Assembly (NCBI RefSeq): GCF_036172515.1
Contig: NZ_JAXKVW010000001.1
Coordinates: 124,001-188,000 of the forward strand
Direction: 5' to 3'
DNA from: Flexistipes sp.
GTDB lineage: Bacteria > Chrysiogenota > Deferribacteres > Deferribacterales > Flexistipitaceae
Length of the DNA stretch: 64,000 nucleotides
The notes under the pieces were generated by a model. It searched no databases. It was not told the DNA's origin and saw only the letters and a program-made list of their open reading frames with translations. Of this stretch, positions 44,571 through 53,270 are shown in pieces (within the stretch, counting starts at the first letter, position 1; the number at the start of each line of letters is the position of its first letter). A program made the position numbers and the translations under genes.

Positions 44571-46292
44571 ATGAGACTATCAAACTATTTTACACCTACA
44601 CTGAGAGAGACACCCGCTGAAGCCGAAGTGGTAAGTCACAAACTTATGCTCAGAGCCGGCATGATAAGAAAATCAGCAGCGGGCATATACTCATACCTTC
44701 CGTTAGGGTTGAAAGTTATTCAAAAAGTGGAACAGATTGTGAGAAAATACATGAACGAATATGGAGCTGTTGAATTGCTGATGCCTGCTGTGTGTTCTGC
44801 AGATCTCTGGAGAGAGAGCGGAAGATGGGCGGATTACGGCAAGGAGCTTTTACGCATAAAGGACCGGCATGGCAGGGACTTCTGCATCGGTCCCACTCAT
44901 GAGGAAGTTATTACTGATATTGTAAGAAACAGTGTCAAAAGTTACAAACAGCTGCCTCTAAACCTCTACCAAATACAAACAAAATTCAGAGACGAGGTAC
45001 GCCCCCGTTTCGGCCTTATGAGGGGCAGAGAGTTTATAATGAAGGATGCATATTCTTTTGACATAAACGATGAGGCTGCCGAAAAAAGTTATAAGCAGAT
45101 GCACGCTGCGTATTGTAAAATTTTTGAGGCCTGTAACCTTAAGTACAAAGTCGTCGAAGCTGACTCCGGAGCGATTGGAGGATCATTTTCTCATGAATTT
45201 ATGGTGCTTGCCGATACCGGTGAAGACTTTGTGATAAGCTGCAATAGTTGTGATTATTCTGCAAATATGGAGAAAGCCGTCACTGCAGACAACTACGCTA
45301 AAGATGATGAAAAAATATTGCCCTCCCAACAGGTGGAAACCCCCGGACAAAAGACAGTGGAGGAGGTAGCAAATTTTCTTGGTGTAAATATCAGCAAAAT
45401 TGTAAAGACCCTTATACTGAAAACTGCTGAAGATTTCGTCGCTCTTATGGTCAGGGGTGATCATGAAGCCAACCTGGTAAAATTAAAAAACTATCTGGAT
45501 GTTGTTAATGTGGATTTTGCAAGCGAAAAAGAAATAGAGGAAATCACAGGCGGTGCCATGGGATTTTCAGGCCCTGTAAACCTTCCTTTGCCCATTTATG
45601 CCGATAATGCCGTAAAATATATAAAAAACTTTGTAGTGGGCGGCAATGCAAAAGATGTTCATCTGAAAAATGTAAATATTGGTGAGGATTTCACAGTAAA
45701 ACAATTCGGAGATTTCCGTACAGCCGAACCCGGAGATGAATGCCCTAAATGCGGTAAAGGTACTTATGTAATAACAAAAGGAATAGAAGTGGGACATATT
45801 TTCAAGTTGGGAACAAAATACTCAGAAAGTATGAACGCCACATATCTTGATAAAGATGGAAAGCAGAAACATATGATTATGGGCTGCTACGGGATTGGGA
45901 TAGGCAGAACTGCAGCCGCGGCTATTGAGCAGAACCACGATGATGCAGGTATCATTTGGCCTCCCCAGCTTGCGCCGTTTGAGGTTGTTGTTGTGCCTGT
46001 TAATACAAACGATGAAAATGTAGTCAATGTGGCAGAAACAATTTATCTCAAGCTTCTGAAAAAAGGTGTGGATGTTGTCATTGACGACAGAGACGAGCGT
46101 GCGGGAGTAAAATTCAACGATGCCGATCTAATCGGATACCCTTTGAGAATAAATGTCGGCAAAAAGACTCTCAAAGAGGGGAATATAGAAATATTTATCC
46201 GGAAAGACAAAGAGCTAATTTCTGTTAAAAGGGAAGATTCCGTTAACAAAACACTTGAGCTTCTTGAAAGCTTAAAAAGCTCCGGTAGATAA
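44571..46292 (+). CDS. proS: Proline--tRNA ligase (bacterial type)
   Basis: This 573-residue class II synthetase charges tRNA-Pro. The catalytic core starts MRLSNYFTPTLRETPAEAEVVSHKLMLRAGMIRK and contains motif 2 (FRDEVRPRFGLMRGREFIMKDAYSF). An editing INS domain that removes mis-charged alanine (about 230-390) is inserted before motif 3 (GCYGIGIGRTAAAAIEQNHDD), and an anticodon-binding domain ends the protein. All are intact. It is monocistronic, with AAGCGGAGT as ribosome site. Confidence 0.96.
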   Translation: MRLSNYFTPTLRETPAEAEVVSHKLMLRAGMIRKSAAGIYSYLPLGLKVIQKVEQIVRKYMNEYGAVELLMPAVCSADLWRESGRWADYGKELLRIKDRHGRDFCIGPTHEEVITDIVRNSVKSYKQLPLNLYQIQTKFRDEVRPRFGLMRGREFIMKDAYSFDINDEAAEKSYKQMHAAYCKIFEACNLKYKVVEADSGAIGGSFSHEFMVLADTGEDFVISCNSCDYSANMEKAVTADNYAKDDEKILPSQQVETPGQKTVEEVANFLGVNISKIVKTLILKTAEDFVALMVRGDHEANLVKLKNYLDVVNVDFASEKEIEEITGGAMGFSGPVNLPLPIYADNAVKYIKNFVVGGNAKDVHLKNVNIGEDFTVKQFGDFRTAEPGDECPKCGKGTYVITKGIEVGHIFKLGTKYSESMNATYLDKDGKQKHMIMGCYGIGIGRTAAAAIEQNHDDAGIIWPPQLAPFEVVVVPVNTNDENVVNVAETIYLKLLKKGVDVVIDDRDERAGVKFNDADLIGYPLRINVGKKTLKEGNIEIFIRKDKELISVKREDSVNKTLELLESLKSSGR

Positions 46293-46332
46293 TGCTCATA
46301 TTTATTTGCAAGTTTTAAAATATACATCTTGG

Positions 46333-46360
46333 GCGGGCATTTAATTTATTTACTGCCCGC
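46333..46360. terminator. Stem-loop downstream of proS
   Basis: GCGGGCA pairs with TGCCCGC around a 14-base A/T-rich loop. It is not followed by a clear T-run, so termination is only probable. Confidence 0.45.
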
Positions 46361-46453
46361 TTGAAAACAAAAATTCAACTGTTTCTCCGGACTTCCTACT
46401 ATAAACCAAAACGTATAACCATTCACCCATCACGCTTAACGTATTACGGTATC

Positions 46454-47695
46454 TCACGCTTTCGTTGATAAATGTTCTATCCTTTTTAAAAGGGGAGGAT
46501 GGGAATAATGAATCTTTACGTAAAGAGGGTGCGGCAACGGAAAGGATAAATTGTCCTTGTGCAAATGGACAAGCGTGTCAGCCATTGTATCCCGCTCACC
46601 TGTAAGTTTGACGGCAAATGTGTCAGCCTCATATTCATGTTTACGTGAAAAGAATGATGAAACCGGCTCAAAAAATTTTCCAACTGGACTGAGAATAACA
46701 GAGATTATAAATAAACCTGTAAATATTGACTTTTCAAAACCGAGGGCGTGGTAGATAAATTCATTATTTATCAATATCCCCACAAGGAAAAAGGAAACAA
46801 ATACAGAGATAAACATGAAGAAAAGCATCTTTTTCAAATGTCCGAGTTTATAATGCCCGATTTCATGCGCCAGAATATTTATAATTTCCTTCTCTGTATG
46901 ATTATTTAAAAGTGTATCAAAAAGTACAATTCGTTTGTTTTTTCCAAAACCGGTAAAATACGCATTTGAATGCGTAGAGCGTTTTGAGGCATCCATCTGC
47001 AAAATGTTTTTGACGGGGAAATCCGCTTTATCTGCAAGCTTGAAAATCTCCGACTCCAGCTCTTTATTTTCCAAAGGCTGAAATTTGTTAAACAATGGAG
47101 CAATTACCACCGGATATAAGTACATCATAAAAAGAGAGAAAAGAAAAACCGCACATGCTGCGTATAAGTACCAGTATGTACCTGCCGATTGAATAAGTTT
47201 AATAACAACAAAAAGAATGATAACAAAAATAATATATGATATTGTGCCACCCAATATCATATCCTTTAAAAACAGAGCAGGGGTCGTCTTGTTAAATTCA
47301 TATTTCTTCTCTATAACAAATGTTTCATAAATATCAAAAGGCAGGCCTATGAGAGCAAAAAGCAGCTGATAGAAAGTAAAAAAGATTAATGCCCTCAAAT
47401 ATTCACTGTTATAAGTAAAAAAAATCTCTGCCGAAAACCATTGAAAAACCCCAAATAACAAAAGAGCGAAAAAAATAATACCGTGAACCAAACTTTCGTA
47501 ATGACCAATCCGGCTTTTGTCTTTATGATATTCACCACTTTTTTTCAATTCTTCAGATGAATATACCCTTAAAGCTCTTGCAGGGGGATTTTCGGCAACT
47601 TTTTCAATATATCTGTCATTAATCTTATCCACAATAAATTCGTAAATTTCTGCTGCAATGAGAGTTAAAATAATAAAATATCCGATTATTGGCAA
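46454..47695 (-). CDS. M48-family CAAX-type membrane zinc metallopeptidase (Ste24-like)
   Basis: This 413-residue polytopic protein has the zinc motif LAHEIGHYKLGH (HExxH near 275) and the third ligand region SRKHEYEADTFAV (about 350), within several membrane helices as in Ste24/CAAX prenyl endopeptidases. In bacteria without prenylated proteins these act in membrane protein quality control, like HtpX. Length and topology fit Ste24 better than HtpX. It is monocistronic, beside the large repeat-filled gap. Confidence 0.9.
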   Translation of the reverse strand: MPIIGYFIILTLIAAEIYEFIVDKINDRYIEKVAENPPARALRVYSSEELKKSGEYHKDKSRIGHYESLVHGIIFFALLLFGVFQWFSAEIFFTYNSEYLRALIFFTFYQLLFALIGLPFDIYETFVIEKKYEFNKTTPALFLKDMILGGTISYIIFVIILFVVIKLIQSAGTYWYLYAACAVFLFSLFMMYLYPVVIAPLFNKFQPLENKELESEIFKLADKADFPVKNILQMDASKRSTHSNAYFTGFGKNKRIVLFDTLLNNHTEKEIINILAHEIGHYKLGHLKKMLFFMFISVFVSFFLVGILINNEFIYHALGFEKSIFTGLFIISVILSPVGKFFEPVSSFFSRKHEYEADTFAVKLTGERDTMADTLVHLHKDNLSFPLPHPLYVKIHYSHPPLLKRIEHLSTKA

Positions 47696-47882
47696 TGTAT
47701 TCTCCTTAAATTAAAAATCATTTTTGTATGAATGAAGAAGCAGGATAAAATATCCTCCATACCAAGTCAACAACAAGAGCATTGGCGTCCTTCCAAAATT
47801 TTTGTACTTGTGCTATTTGACAATACTTTATCTTAATATTTGGACTTTCACTCATGAAGATATCCCAATATTAAGCACAGTT

Positions 47883-47915
47883 GTATATTTATTCGTTATG
47901 TCGTTTCATATGGTT
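47883..47915 (+). repeat. Degenerate family C repeat block, copy 3
   Basis: The stretch GTATATTTATTCGTTATG onward through CGTTTCATATGGT aligns with 8007-8039 at roughly three quarters of positions by eye. The second block is not found nearby. Confidence 0.45.
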
Positions 47916-47950
47916 AAGATTTCTCACTTTGCTCGAAAGAATGCCTGCGG

Positions 47951-47978
47951 CTAGCACCAGTCTTTTAGACTGGTAAAT
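47951..47978 (+). repeat. Family B hairpin repeat, copy 2
   Basis: CTAGCACCAGTC, TTTT, AGACTGGTAAAT forms a stem ACCAGTCT/AGACTGGT. It is the inverse counterpart of 48443-48471 and matches 39877-39900. Confidence 0.65.
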
Positions 47979-48040
47979 ATGTTTACATTCTATTTATCCG
48001 CCCAAGGCGGATGTTAGACAACAATTTATGTCATCCCTCG

Positions 48041-48087
48041 CCCCGTTAAATGCCGTAGGCAATCAGCGAAGCTGATATTTAACAGGG
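48041..48087. repeat. CCCYGTTAAAT hairpin repeat, inverted copy of 19308-19354
   Basis: The arms CCCCGTTAAAT and ATTTAACAGGG enclose AATCAGCGAAGCTGAT, which itself forms a stem. The same 47-base unit occurs on the opposite strand at 19308-19354, 28.7 kb away. Outer bases ATCCCTCG and CGAGGGAT extend the stem imperfectly. Confidence 0.75.
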
Positions 48088-48315
48088 CGAGCGAAGCCGA
48101 GGGATCTCTATCTATGTACTAACAATATCTGAGTATTGTCATAGCTCTAAAAAAATGGGAGGTTGCCAACAAGAGCAGTTTTTCCTGAATTATGAAAAGT
48201 GTTGTGGAAGTGAAAAATAGCAAAAAAACGGTGATATTATTAAAAATAATCTGGCATCACCCCAAAAATTATATAAAAGTATTGTTTTACATATACTTAG
48301 CTAACATGACACTGA

Positions 48316-48533
48316 TTTCAATGTAATTTGCACAAATGAAGCAGCCGATGTCGAATGTGTTCCACTGGCATCGGTCAAAGACCGATTAGCAGCTATGTAA
48401 ATAGCTAAAATTGACGAAGTCAATCAATTTGTGTATACAACATTTTTACCAGCCTGAAAGGCTGGTGCTAGTAGACGGTTAGCGGCAGTAGTTTCGAGTT
48501 TCGGCTGCGAAATGCGTGCAAATTACATTGAAA
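48316..48533. repeat. MITE-like element with 18-bp perfect terminal inverted repeats
   Basis: The left end TTTCAATGTAATTTGCAC (48316-48333) is exactly inverted at 48516-48533. Similarity continues inward to about 43 bases through GCAGCCGA and TCGAA. The 218-base interior carries a series of short stems: ATCGGTC-AAA-GACCGAT, AGCTAT-GTAA-ATAGCT, ATTGAC-GAA-GTCAAT and ACCAGCC-TGAAA-GGCTGGT. No transposase is encoded. No clear target duplication is seen. Confidence 0.75.
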
Positions 48534-48605
48534 AATATTTGCACTGCGAAAAATGAGGTGACTTCAGTAGAAATAATAATTTGTAAAAAGAAATTGGTGA
48601 AACAT

Positions 48606-48638
48606 GCTGTTTAAAGGGATATTATCCCTTTAAACAGC
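48606..48638 (-). terminator. Perfect 15-bp palindrome over the lpxC stop codon
   Basis: GCTGTTTAAAGGGAT and ATCCCTTTAAACAGC pair perfectly around a 3-base loop. The lpxC stop codon lies in the stem. Downstream on the minus strand only ATGTTTC follows, so it is a probable terminator or mRNA 3'-end stabiliser without a proper U-tract. Confidence 0.55.
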
Positions 48639-49541
48639 TCCCTGAGGTTCCAGAACTATACTTTCATAACCAGCTTGCTTATAATCTTCTTCTATTTCAG
48701 TTACTGTGTAGTAGGCAGTTGATTCCAAAAGTGTTCTTGCCAGAAGGTTGTTCAGCTGATGTCCGGATTTATAAGCGCGCACATGCCCGTAAAACCTGTA
48801 TCCAAGCAGCGATACATCTCCAATAAGGTCCAAAGTCTTGTGCCTGACAAATTCATCCTCGAATCTCAGCCCCTCACTGTTGATTACTCCCTCATCACCC
48901 ACTACAACTGCATTGTCGAGAGAACCGCCGCGGGCCAGTCCCATCTGCCAGAGGCTTTCCACCTCTTCTTTAAAACCGAATGTTCTTGCTTTGGCTATTT
49001 CATTCTTAAAAACTTGTGGGCTAACATTAAAGAAAGCTTTTTGCTCCCTTACGTGCTTGTTGTCAAAATCTATATGGCATGTAAATTTTAGAAATCTGGA
49101 AGGAATAAGCTCAACCCACTTGTCTCCCCATTCAACTCGTATACGCTTTTTGAATTTAAGGTACTTTCGTTTTTTGCCCAACACCTTAACCCCTGCCTGG
49201 GAAAGTATATCGACAAAAGGCGCTGCACTGCCGTCAAGGATTGGAATCTCCCCTGCATTTACTTCCACAACCGCATTATCTATACCCAATCCGTACAAAG
49301 CCGCCATAAGATGTTCTATAGTGCTGATTGAAGCTCCGCCGCATTTAATAGAAGTGGCCAGTTGTGTGGAATAAACATCAAAAGGTGAAACCTTCGTTAA
49401 TTGACTATTGTCAACATCATTCCTTATAAACTGTATCCCTGTGTCCGGGTGGGCGGGCTTAATATTCACATCTATATAGCTGCCGCTGTGCAATCCCGTC
49501 CCGGAGAATGAAATCTCTCTATTTAAAGTTGTTTGATACAT
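48630..49541 (-). CDS. lpxC: UDP-3-O-acyl-N-acetylglucosamine deacetylase
   Basis: This 303-residue zinc amidohydrolase commits UDP-acyl-GlcNAc to lipid A synthesis. The zinc ligands are visible: H77 in TIEHLMAALYGLG and the pair in RHKTLDLIGD (about 234-243). The catalytic region near LDGSAAPF is intact too. It shows that the cell makes lipopolysaccharide. The ATG at 49541 follows TTGGAGT and starts MYQTTLNREISFSG, the usual family start. It is monocistronic, away from other lpx genes. Confidence 0.95.
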   Translation of the reverse strand: MYQTTLNREISFSGTGLHSGSYIDVNIKPAHPDTGIQFIRNDVDNSQLTKVSPFDVYSTQLATSIKCGGASISTIEHLMAALYGLGIDNAVVEVNAGEIPILDGSAAPFVDILSQAGVKVLGKKRKYLKFKKRIRVEWGDKWVELIPSRFLKFTCHIDFDNKHVREQKAFFNVSPQVFKNEIAKARTFGFKEEVESLWQMGLARGGSLDNAVVVGDEGVINSEGLRFEDEFVRHKTLDLIGDVSLLGYRFYGHVRAYKSGHQLNNLLARTLLESTAYYTVTEIEEDYKQAGYESIVLEPQGAV

Positions 49542-49598
49542 ACTTACTCCAATTGTGTCTTCAAAACATTGTAGCAAAAAACATTCCAAAAAACATAT

Positions 49599-49633
49599 AT
49601 TATAATATTATCCGATTATAAAGTATTTTGCAA
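49599..49633 (-). promoter_or_regulatory. Candidate lpxC promoter region
   Basis: On the minus strand TTGCAA (49628-49633) is followed by a 17-base spacer and TAATAT (49605-49610). Perfect TATAAT hexamers also occur at 49615-49620 and 49599-49604. The 300-base lpxC-dnaB gap is very A/T-rich and holds no gene. Confidence 0.4.
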
Positions 49634-49841
49634 ACACTTATTTCACAATTCAAACTTTCAAAAGCTTTAAACACAGCCATTACAAGAAATTTCATAAAGT
49701 TTTTCTAAAACTGTCTTATTGCAAATATCATCTTATGATTTATAAAAAAACAAAAACATTATACATTTATGTAATACATAAACAACATGGTGTTAAAAAA
49801 AACATACACCCGAACACTCATAATAGACCGGCCTAAGCCGT

Positions 49842-51215
49842 TTATAATTCAGCATTTTCAAAGCGGGTGTACTCTTCAAGGAAAGCAAGCTTTATAGTAT
49901 CAGTAGGGCCGTTTCTATGCTTGGCCACAATAAGTTCGGCAACTCCGGGAAGCTTTGTATCCTGATGATACACCTCGTCACGATATAAAAACATAATAAG
50001 GTCTGCATCCTGTTCAATAGCCCCGGACTCTCTCAGGTCAGAGGGAACAGGTCTTTTATCCGTTCTGTTTTCAACACCCCTGTTAAGCTGGGAAAGTGCT
50101 ATGACCGGAATGTTCAGCTCTTTTGCAAGGGCTTTCAGCGCCCTCGAGATTTCTGAAATTTGCTGCTCCCTGCTTTCAGCTCTGCTGCCTGACATAAGCT
50201 GAAGATAATCAACTATAACCACATCCAGATCATATTCCCTCTTAAGCCTTCTGCATTTCGCTCTAAGCTCCATAGATGAAATAGCAGGTGTGTCATCAAG
50301 GAACAGGTTCAAATCATTCAACTCCGAACCAACACTGGCAAGTCTCTGCCATTCATCATTGTTCAGCCTTCCGTTACGCAGCTTTGTAGACTCTATTTTC
50401 GCTTCAGAAGACAAAAGCCTTTGCACGAGCTGTCCGGAAGACATCTCCAAAGAAAAAACAGCTGCCGATCTGTCATACTTGCTGCAGGTGTTCAGGGCGA
50501 GATTCATTGCGAAAGCAGTCTTGCCCATACCGGGTCTGCCGGCTACGATAATAAGGTCAGACTTCTGAAGACCGTTTGTTAACCTGTCCAGATCCATAAA
50601 TCCGGTTGGTATTCCGGTAATCTGTTCGTTCCTGCCGTAAAGACTTTCTAAAATTTCAAAAGTATCCTTTATTACCACACCTATCGGCTGAACTTCATTC
50701 TTAAGTTTGAATTCAGCCAGACTGAAAATATGCTTCTCAGCTTCGTCAACTAAACTGCTGATTTCACCGGTATATGAATAGGACTTCTCGGCAATATCTG
50801 AGCTAAACTCGATTAACGCCCGCAACAGCGCTTTGTCTTTTACCATATTGGCGTAATGAACAATATTGGCCGAATTGGGTATAATATTCACCAGCTCAGA
50901 AATATAATCCACCCCGCCTGCTTTTTCTGTAAGCTCTTTGTCATTGAGGGAACTAACGAGGGTTACAATATCCAGCGGCTTATTATTATGGGCAAGCTCC
51001 ATAAGTTCTTTAAAAATTATTTTATGAGGGGGGTAATAAAAATCACTGACCCCCAGAAGATGCACAATTTTATCAAGCGCCTTATCGTCAATAAGTATAG
51101 AAGCAAGTACAGCCTGTTCGGCCTCCATGCTATAAGGTGGCTTCTTGATGGCGGGGCTGTTATTGTCAGAATAAGCCGTATTGTTTCTGTAATTTTTAGT
51201 ATAACCGTTAGCCAT
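49842..51215 (-). CDS. dnaB: Replicative DNA helicase
   Basis: This 457-residue hexameric helicase has an N-terminal primase-interaction domain (about 25-130) and a RecA-like motor with Walker A GRPGMGKTAF (about 213-222), Walker B VVIVDYLQLM and the arginine-finger region KHRNGPTDT. No intein or insertion is present. It is the last gene of the hisB-to-dnaB run and follows rplI by 13 bases, an association common in bacteria. Confidence 0.96.
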   Translation of the reverse strand: MANGYTKNYRNNTAYSDNNSPAIKKPPYSMEAEQAVLASILIDDKALDKIVHLLGVSDFYYPPHKIIFKELMELAHNNKPLDIVTLVSSLNDKELTEKAGGVDYISELVNIIPNSANIVHYANMVKDKALLRALIEFSSDIAEKSYSYTGEISSLVDEAEKHIFSLAEFKLKNEVQPIGVVIKDTFEILESLYGRNEQITGIPTGFMDLDRLTNGLQKSDLIIVAGRPGMGKTAFAMNLALNTCSKYDRSAAVFSLEMSSGQLVQRLLSSEAKIESTKLRNGRLNNDEWQRLASVGSELNDLNLFLDDTPAISSMELRAKCRRLKREYDLDVVIVDYLQLMSGSRAESREQQISEISRALKALAKELNIPVIALSQLNRGVENRTDKRPVPSDLRESGAIEQDADLIMFLYRDEVYHQDTKLPGVAELIVAKHRNGPTDTIKLAFLEEYTRFENAEL

Positions 51216-51228
51216 TACACCTGCCTGT

Positions 51229-51675
51229 CTATTCTTCAGCTTTGATATTAACTTTTACATCAGCCTTGGCTTCCTTGTAAAGACCGATTGTAACAGTATG
51301 TTCTCCGATTTCCTTGATAGGATTTTTAAGTTCAATATCCTTTTTATCCACATCTATGCCTTTCTCACTGATAGCATCAGCTATATCCTGTGAAGTGACT
51401 GCACCGAAAAGCCTTCCTTTCTCCCCTGCTTTCATTGTCAGGTTTATCTCCAGACTGCTTAGTTTTTCGGCTTTTTCTTTTGCCACAGAAAGTTTTGTCT
51501 CTTCCTTTGCTTTAATTTTATCTTTCCTGCTCTCAAGTTTTTTCAAATTGGCTTCTGTAGCCGGTGCAACAAGACCTTTAGGCATAAGGTAATTACGGGC
51601 ATAGCCGTCTTTAACCTCTTTGACATCACCTTCATGAGCTGTTCCTTTAACATCTTTAAGAAAAATCACCTTCAT
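51229..51675 (-). CDS. rplI: 50S ribosomal protein L9
   Basis: This 148-residue protein has the N-terminal RNA-binding domain ([30 protein letters not shown] region), the long connecting helix and the C-terminal domain (about 78-148). Its ATG lies 20 bases inside recX, preceded by GGAGGAG. In many genomes rplI follows rpsF-ssb-rpsR; here those genes are absent and recX is upstream instead. Confidence 0.95.
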   Translation of the reverse strand: MKVIFLKDVKGTAHEGDVKEVKDGYARNYLMPKGLVAPATEANLKKLESRKDKIKAKEETKLSVAKEKAEKLSSLEINLTMKAGEKGRLFGAVTSQDIADAISEKGIDVDKKDIELKNPIKEIGEHTVTIGLYKEAKADVKVNIKAEE

Positions 51676-52168
51676 ATTTTGACTCCTCCTTTGCTATTCT
51701 TCTTGAAAGTTCAATATCAAAACCTCTTCTGACCAAAAAGTCAAAGCATTTTTTATAAACACTGATAGCAGAAGGGGTATTTTCTGATATTTTCCCGCTT
51801 TTGTTCGTAATATTTCTAACCTTATTTCTGCAAACGTCAACAGCTATCTGCTCAATTTCCAAATTTTCTTTAAAAGCAATTTCTTCCACATCTTCCACGG
51901 AGATATCAACCATTTTTTCCGAAAGCTTTCTGCAAATGTAATAGGGGCCGTACCCCTGCCTTAGCTTTGTCAGTGTAAAAAGTTTCACAAACCGTTCATC
52001 ATCAATAAAATTGAACCGTTTCAGCTTATCCAGAATTGCACTCACTTCACTCTCGGACAAGTCGAATCTGCGTTTAAGTCTGTAAGCTATCTCTCCCTCG
52101 GTAAAATCTTTCTTAGCTAATATACCATAAACATAACTTTCGGGAGTTTTATTCTGTCTGCTCCCCAT
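51656..52168 (-). CDS. recX: Regulatory protein RecX
   Basis: This 170-residue helical-repeat protein inhibits RecA filament growth. RecX-type three-helix repeats are visible ([23 protein letters not shown]... and [30 protein letters not shown]). The ATG at 52168 has AGGA 6 bases upstream and overlaps the pilT end by 20 bases; an in-frame ATG at 52189 is also possible. It is in the same run as recA but separated from it by pilT. Confidence 0.85.
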   Translation of the reverse strand: MGSRQNKTPESYVYGILAKKDFTEGEIAYRLKRRFDLSESEVSAILDKLKRFNFIDDERFVKLFTLTKLRQGYGPYYICRKLSEKMVDISVEDVEEIAFKENLEIEQIAVDVCRNKVRNITNKSGKISENTPSAISVYKKCFDFLVRRGFDIELSRRIAKEESKYEGDFS

Positions 52169-53270
52169 TATTATCCTGCCATTTTGCATCGGATGTTGTT
52201 GTTATCCCTTTAACTCTGAGAGTAAAGTCATCGGGGCGGGTGGCCCATTTAACAGCCTCATCATAAGTAACCAACCCTTTTTGGTAAAGTGAGTACAGAG
52301 ACTGATCAAAACTTTGAGAACCGTACATACTTTTGCCTGATTCCATAAAATCGCCGATCTGACTCATTTTTTCTTTATCGATTATACAGTCTTTAATCGT
52401 CGGTGTGTTTACCATCACTTCCACCGCCGGAACTCTTCCTTTTCCATCGGCCTTTGGAACCAAGCGCATTGAAATAACCGCCTTAAGAATAGAGGCCAGC
52501 TGCATCCTAACCTGTCTCTGATGATAGGGAGGAAATACGGTAATAATCCTGTTAATCGTCTCAGGAGCATCCAGAGTATGCAGGGTGGACATTACAAGGT
52601 GTCCCGTTTCAGCAGCAAGAAGTGCAGTCTCGATAGTTTCCACATCTCTCATCTCACCAACCAGTATCACATCCGGATCCTGTCTGAGGGAATATTTCAA
52701 GGCATCAGGAAAATTCAAAGTATCCGTACCTATTTCCCGTTGGGATATTATCGATTTATTGTCTCTGTGCAGGAATTCAATTGGGTCTTCAATAGTTATC
52801 ACATTAACTTCTCTTTCTGTATTAATGTATTTTATCATGGAAGCCAAAGTTGTTGATTTACCTGTACCGGTCGTTCCTGTAACAAGAACCAGTCCCCTTT
52901 GCTGCATTGCCACGTTCTTGAGAACCTCAGGCAGATTGAGCTCTTCAATAGAGGGGATATTTCTGGGGATCGACCTCATTACCAAAACAACGCTCCCCCT
53001 CTGAAGATAGGCATTAACCCTGAAACGACCCAAATCTTTCACACTATACGAAAAATCAGCTTCAAGGCGTTCTTTAAACTTTGCCCTTATGTTATTACTC
53101 ATCATTGAAGCGGCTGTTTTCAAAAGCTCTTCAGCTGAAAGTTTTGGGAAATCGGGGGATTGAATAAGCTTGCCGTCTATCCTGAAAATAGGATGTCTGC
53201 CGGCTTTAAGGTGAATATCCGAAGCCCTTTTTTTTACTGCAGTAGTCAAAATACTGGTAATGTCAATCAT
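52149..53270 (-). CDS. pilT: PilT/PilU-family type IV pilus retraction ATPase
   Basis: This 373-residue secretion-superfamily ATPase has Walker [11 protein letters not shown] (about 129-138), the Asp-box TIEDPIEF, Walker B LVGEMRD and the His-box HLVMSTLHT. The C-terminal retraction motif, which is AIRNLIRE in classical PilT, reads [11 protein letters not shown] here, so PilU or a PilT paralogue is equally possible. It overlaps the recA stop by 8 bases and the recX start by 20. No other pilus gene is present in the window. Confidence 0.9.
   Translation of the reverse strand: MIDITSILTTAVKKRASDIHLKAGRHPIFRIDGKLIQSPDFPKLSAEELLKTAASMMSNNIRAKFKERLEADFSYSVKDLGRFRVNAYLQRGSVVLVMRSIPRNIPSIEELNLPEVLKNVAMQQRGLVLVTGTTGTGKSTTLASMIKYINTEREVNVITIEDPIEFLHRDNKSIISQREIGTDTLNFPDALKYSLRQDPDVILVGEMRDVETIETALLAAETGHLVMSTLHTLDAPETINRIITVFPPYHQRQVRMQLASILKAVISMRLVPKADGKGRVPAVEVMVNTPTIKDCIIDKEKMSQIGDFMESGKSMYGSQSFDQSLYSLYQKGLVTYDEAVKWATRPDDFTLRVKGITTTSDAKWQDNNGEQTE

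Larger units (their letters stand above)
47696..48629. other. 0.9-kb intergenic region packed with repeat elements
   Basis: There is no believable protein-coding frame in 934 bases. In order it holds a degenerate family C block (47883-47915), a family B hairpin (47951-47978), a TCCGCC-CAA-GGCGGA hairpin (47997-48011) and the CCCCGTTAAAT hairpin (48041-48087). The MITE-like element at 48316-48533 and a perfect palindrome at the lpxC stop follow. This is the densest repeat cluster in the window. Confidence 0.75.

Noticed and set aside
47900-48500. CRISPR array
   Set aside because: The hairpin units are of different sequence, irregular spacing and mixed orientation; there are no uniform repeats with unique spacers and no cas genes.
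48838-49374. 178-codon plus-strand frame opposite lpxC
   Set aside because: It is fully inside lpxC on the other strand; the lpxC motifs explain the region.
49542-49841. tRNA or small RNA gene in the lpxC-dnaB gap
   Set aside because: The stretch is uniformly A/T-rich with no cloverleaf arms, T-loop GTTCRA or strong hairpin.
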